Positions 61,271-64,000 of a DNA stretch of 64,000 bases are shown here, piece by piece. The translations under genes and the position numbers were made by a program. This stretch comes from Anas platyrhynchos (taxonomy: Eukaryota; Chordata; Aves; Anseriformes; Anatidae), in the NCBI RefSeq assembly GCF_047663525.1, contig NC_092592.1:23332501-23396500 (forward strand), in the 5' to 3' direction. The notes beneath the pieces are model-generated. The model worked only from the letters and a program-made list of their open reading frames with translations. It was not told where the DNA came from and made no database searches. How positions within the stretch are numbered: position 1 is the first letter of the stretch; every line of letters starts with the position of its first letter.

Positions 61271-61346
61271 CAGGGCGTGGCGTGTCGGAAGGGTGAGGCG
61301 CGGCAGTCAGGGCGTGGCGCGGCAGTTCGCGTGTGGCGTGGCAGTT
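61271..61346 (+). repeat. Imperfect tandem repeat of about 37 bp with GGGCGTGG motifs
   Basis: CAGGGCGTGGCG occurs at 61271 and again at 61308, and variants of GCGGCAGT/GTGGCAGT follow each. The GGGCGTGG core is a KLF/Sp-type site. It lies just before the recognisable CR1 body and may be CR1 5' UTR. Confidence 0.6.
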
Positions 61347-61429
61347 AGGGCAGGCAGGATGAGCGGGAAGGGCAGAGCAATTCCCCCCGCCCATACGAAC
61401 ACCTCCTCTAACGGCGGTCTGCCGCTAGC

Positions 61430-61643
61430 TCAGCTGCAATGGTGTACACCAGGCACAGTGCGCTCTCCAGGAAGTCTGTACACACCCAGACCGACTGCCC
61501 ACATCAGGGAATGTGAGCAGGAGATAGACTTGGGGAGCAACTCCCTGAGCGGCCTGAAGGGCAGGCACCGGGGTGAGACCCCCCAGATGGGGGTGGACCC
61601 CCTGCCCTCCCCTGCTGCTGTCAGGCAGAGGGAGGCGACCTAG
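61430..61643 (+). pseudogene. CR1 ORF1 N-terminal remnant
   Basis: A plus-strand frame ending at TAG (61641-61643) with the CR1-like stretch LKGRHRGETPQMGVDPLPSP. After the stop, the ORF1 sequence resumes in another frame (SNRFEALELERLVAEEEVGS at about 61,728-61,787), so ORF1 is broken near 61,640-61,690. Confidence 0.65.
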
Positions 61644-61689
61644 GAGTTGAGGAGGAATGGAAACAGGTCCCTGCTCCACATCGCAGGCG

Positions 61690-62340
61690 ATGCCCCCCCA
61701 CCGGCCCCGCCTTCCCAGGTGCCCTTAGCAACAGGTTTGAGGCCCTGGAGCTTGAGAGACTGGTAGCTGAGGAAGAGGTAGGAAGTCTACCCAGGAGGAT
61801 GCCTAGGGCGAGGAAATTGATTCCATGCCTCAGGACTGCCTCCACCAGGACAGAAAGAAGGGTGATTGTTGTGGGCGACTCCCTTCTCAGGGGAACAGAG
61901 GGACCTATTTGTCGGCCTGACCCTACCCGTAGGGAAGTCTGCTGCCTCCCTGGGGCCAGGGTCAGGGACATTGTCAGAAAGCTTCCCAGCCTGGTTCGCC
62001 CCTCTGACTATTGTCCTCTTTTAATAGTCCAGGCTGTCTGTGATGACACTGAAGAGAGAAGCCTGAAGACCATCAAACGGGACTTTAGGGGACTGGGACG
62101 GTTAGTGGGTGGAGCGGGAGTACAGGTGGTGTTTTCGTCCATCCCTACGGTGGCAGGGAGGGGTACAGAGAGGACACGGAAAGCCCACCTGATAAACACA
62201 TGGCTCAGAGGCTGGTGCCAATGCAGAAATTTTGTTTTTTCTGACCATGGGGCACTTTACTCGGCACCCAGCCTGATGGCCACAGATGGGTTCCTATCTC
62301 TAAGGGGTAAACGGATCCTGGGCCAGGAGCTGGAGGGGCA
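61690..62340 (+). pseudogene. CR1 ORF1 esterase (SGNH-type) domain, broken
   Basis: The plus-strand frame in phase with 61799 holds RVIVVGDSLLRGTEG, with the GDS nucleophile block at 61874-61882, followed by the conserved CR1 esterase core (LPGARVRDIVRKLPSLVR, GAGVQVVFSSIP, HLINTWLRGW). The C-terminal block reads ATDGFLSLRGKRIL. In the CR1 consensus as I remember it, this is DG-x-H-L-S, so the catalytic histidine codon seems lost in frame at about 62,291-62,296. The frame then runs into ORF2-derived sequence read out of phase and stops at 62473. Such domains occur in ORF1 of CR1-clade elements; their role in transposition is not settled. Confidence 0.8.
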
Positions 62341-62358
62341 GAGGAGTCCAGGCAGGCT

Positions 62359-62723
62359 GGGCGCTCTTCAAGAAGGAAGTCTTAATGGTGCAGGAACGGT
62401 CTGTCCCCACGTGCCCAAAGACAAGCCGGAGGGGAAGAAGACCGGCCTGGCTGAACAGAGAATTGTGGCTTGAGCTTAGGAGGAAAAACAGGGTTTACAA
62501 TCTTTGGAAAAGAGGGCGGGCCACTTGGGAGGACTATAAGAATGTTGCGAGGCAGTGCAGGGACAAAAGTAGAAAGGCCAAAGCTCATCTGGAGCTCAAT
62601 CTGGCTACTGCCGTCAAAGACAACAAAAATTGTTTTTACAAATACATCAGTGCAAAACAGAGGACTAAGGAGAATCTCCAGTCTTTACTGGATGCAGGGG
62701 GTGGGAGGGGTTACAAAAGATGA
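62359..62723 (+). pseudogene. CR1 ORF2 linker between endonuclease and RT
   Basis: The plus-strand frame shows [40 protein letters not shown] and [19 protein letters not shown], the standard CR1 ORF2 region before the RT. It ends at TGA (62721-62723) because of a one-base insertion in the G-rich stretch near 62,697-62,710, where the frame shifts to that of the RT. Confidence 0.85.
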
Positions 62724-64000
62724 GGAAAAGGCAGAGGTGCTTAATGGCTTCTTTGCCTCAGTCTTTAGCGGCAAAACCAGTTGCTCTCTGGATACCCAGT
62801 ATCCTGAACTGGTGGAAGGGGATGGGGAGCAGAATGTGGCCCTCACTATCCATGAGGAAATGGTTGGCGACCTGCTTCAGCACTTGGATGTATGCAAGTT
62901 GATGGGGCCAGATGGGATCCACCTGAGGATACTGAGAGAACTGGCAGAGGAGCTGGCCAAGCCGCTTACCATCATTTATCAGCAGTCCCGGCTATTGGGG
63001 GATGTCCCAGTCGACTGGCAGCTAGCAAACATGACCTCCATCTACAAGAAGGGCTGGAGGACAGACCTGGGGAACTATAGGCCTGTCAGTTTGACCTCGG
63101 TGCCAGGGAAGCTCATGGAGCAGATTACCTTGAGTGTCATCATGTGGCACTTACAGGGGAACCAGGTGATCCGGCCCAGTCAGCATGTGTTTATGAAAGG
63201 CAGGTCCTGCTTGATGAACCTGATCTCCTTCTACGACAAAGTGATGTGCTTGGTGGATGAGGGAAAGGCTGTGGATGTGGTCTACCTTGACTTCAGCAAG
63301 GCTTTTGACACCGTTTCCCACAGCATTCTCCTCAAGAAACTGTCTGCTCGTGGCTTAGACTGGCGCACGCTTCGTTGGGTTAAAAACTGGCTGGATAGCT
63401 GGGCCCAAAGAGTTGTGGTGAATGGAGTAAAGTCCAGTTGGAGGCCGGTCACTAGTGGCATTCCCCAGGGCTCGGTGCTGGGGCCGGTCCTCTTTAACAT
63501 CTTCATCAATGATCTGGATGACGGCATTGAGTGCACCCTCAGTAAGTTTGCAGATGACACCAAGCTAGGTGCGTGTGTCGATCTGCTCGAGGGTAGGAAG
63601 GCTCTGCAGGAGGATCTGGATAGGCTGCACCGATGGGCTGAGGTCAACTGTATGAAGTTCAACAAGGCCAAGTGCCGGGTCCTGCACCTGGGGCGCAATA
63701 ACCCCAAGCAGAGCTACAGGCTGGGAGAGGAATGGTTGGAGAGCTGCCAGGCAGAGAAGGACCTGGGAGTGATGGTGGACAGTCGGCTGAATATGAGCCA
63801 GCAGTGTGCTCAGGTGGCCAAGAAGGCCAACGGCATCCTGGCTTGTATCAGAAACACTGTGACCAGCAGGGCTAGGGAGGGGATCGTCCCCCTGTACTCG
63901 GCTCTGGTGAGGCCGCACCTCGAGTACTGTGTTCAGTTTTGGGCCCCTCGCTACAAGAAGGACATCGAGGTGCTTGAGCGGGTCCAAAGAAGGGCGACAA
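62692..64000 (+). CDS. CR1 ORF2 reverse transcriptase, open frame running off the window
   Basis: Reading from the ATG at 62692, or from the homologous stretch [20 protein letters not shown] at about 62,707, no stop occurs to the last base: about 436 codons. RT blocks are visible in order: [45 protein letters not shown] with its Asp, [19 protein letters not shown], and KFADDTKLG with the catalytic Asp pair (FADD at 63547-63558). After these come the thumb-region blocks [25 protein letters not shown] and [14 protein letters not shown]. It is not a host gene. The enzyme would copy CR1 RNA by target-primed reverse transcription, but without endonuclease and with a frameshift upstream this copy is probably not autonomous. 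Confidence 0.9.
   Translation, partial: MQGVGGVTKDEEKAEVLNGFFASVFSGKTSCSLDTQYPELVEGDGEQNVALTIHEEMVGDLLQHLDVCKLMGPDGIHLRILRELAEELAKPLTIIYQQSRLLGDVPVDWQLANMTSIYKKGWRTDLGNYRPVSLTSVPGKLMEQITLSVIMWHLQGNQVIRPSQHVFMKGRSCLMNLISFYDKVMCLVDEGKAVDVVYLDFSKAFDTVSHSILLKKLSARGLDWRTLRWVKNWLDSWAQRVVVNGVKSSWRPVTSGIPQGSVLGPVLFNIFINDLDDGIECTLSKFADDTKLGACVDLLEGRKALQEDLDRLHRWAEVNCMKFNKAKCRVLHLGRNNPKQSYRLGEEWLESCQAEKDLGVMVDSRLNMSQQCAQVAKKANGILACIRNTVTSRAREGIVPLYSALVRPHLEYCVQFWAPRYKKDIEVLERVQRRAT

Larger units (their letters stand above)
61400..64000 (+). mobile_element. Long CR1 non-LTR retrotransposon, internally deleted, continuing past the right edge
   Basis: It contains in order: an ORF1 N-terminal part (about 61,430-61,643), the ORF1 esterase domain (61,690-62,340), an abrupt jump into the ORF2 linker beginning GWALFKKEVLMVQERSV (from about 62,359), and the reverse transcriptase. 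The usual AP-type endonuclease domain is absent between ORF1 and the linker, so an internal deletion is inferred. The 5' boundary is approximate; the tandem repeat at 61,271 may belong to it. The 3' end lies outside the window. CR1 is the dominant retrotransposon family of birds. Confidence 0.93.

Noticed and set aside
63282-63987. Minus-strand frames of 140-141 codons
   Set aside because: Antisense shadows of the open CR1 reverse-transcriptase frame.
1-64000. CRISPR arrays, bacterial operons, tRNA or rRNA genes
   Set aside because: None seen; the window is vertebrate nuclear DNA and no spaced-repeat array or cloverleaf with conserved A/B boxes was found by eye.

Overview
The window is eukaryotic nuclear DNA, almost certainly from a bird and most likely a galliform, although the species cannot be fixed by reading alone. 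The evidence is: several CR1 non-LTR retrotransposon pieces (one long and still partly open in frame, others with the typical avian CR1 3' end), GT-AG introns, CpG-island promoters, long homopolymer tracts, and one IFIT-type gene next to LIPA and CH25H.

Layout. Positions 1-30,000 hold no gene I can recognise: AT-rich intergenic DNA with a short CR1 tail (2.35-2.44 kb), homopolymers, and a perfect 69-unit pentanucleotide array (15.95-16.30 kb). CH25H (cholesterol 25-hydroxylase) is a single-exon gene on the minus strand at 30.6-31.4 kb. A CpG island with no assigned gene lies at about 34.24-34.68 kb. LIPA (lysosomal acid lipase) occupies 38.5-49.6 kb on the minus strand. All nine coding exons can be read with exact splice junctions, giving a 391-residue protein, and its CpG-island promoter is at 49.5-50.0 kb. 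After a spacer with a decayed CR1 (53.7-54.6 kb), IFIT5 lies on the plus strand: a five-base coding part of exon 1 at 55,233 and one large coding exon ending at 58,615 (479 residues). Its promoter has a textbook ISRE and a TATA-like box. From about 61.3 kb to the right edge runs a long CR1 on the plus strand. It has ORF1 with an esterase domain, an apparent internal deletion of the endonuclease, and a reverse-transcriptase frame that is open to the end of the window.

How the genes fit together. CH25H makes 25-hydroxycholesterol, LIPA releases free cholesterol from lysosomal esters, and IFIT5 binds viral 5'-triphosphate RNA. CH25H and IFIT5 are interferon-responsive in vertebrates and both carry ISRE-like elements here, canonical at IFIT5 and imperfect at CH25H. 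LIPA and IFIT5 are head to head, about 5.6 kb apart between start codons. This is the conserved CH25H-LIPA-IFIT block of vertebrates with a single IFIT gene visible.

I see no clearly new system. The points most worth a second look are the endonuclease-less CR1 with its open RT frame, the orphan CpG island upstream of CH25H, the pentanucleotide array, and the altered helix-2 residues near the RNA pocket of IFIT5.
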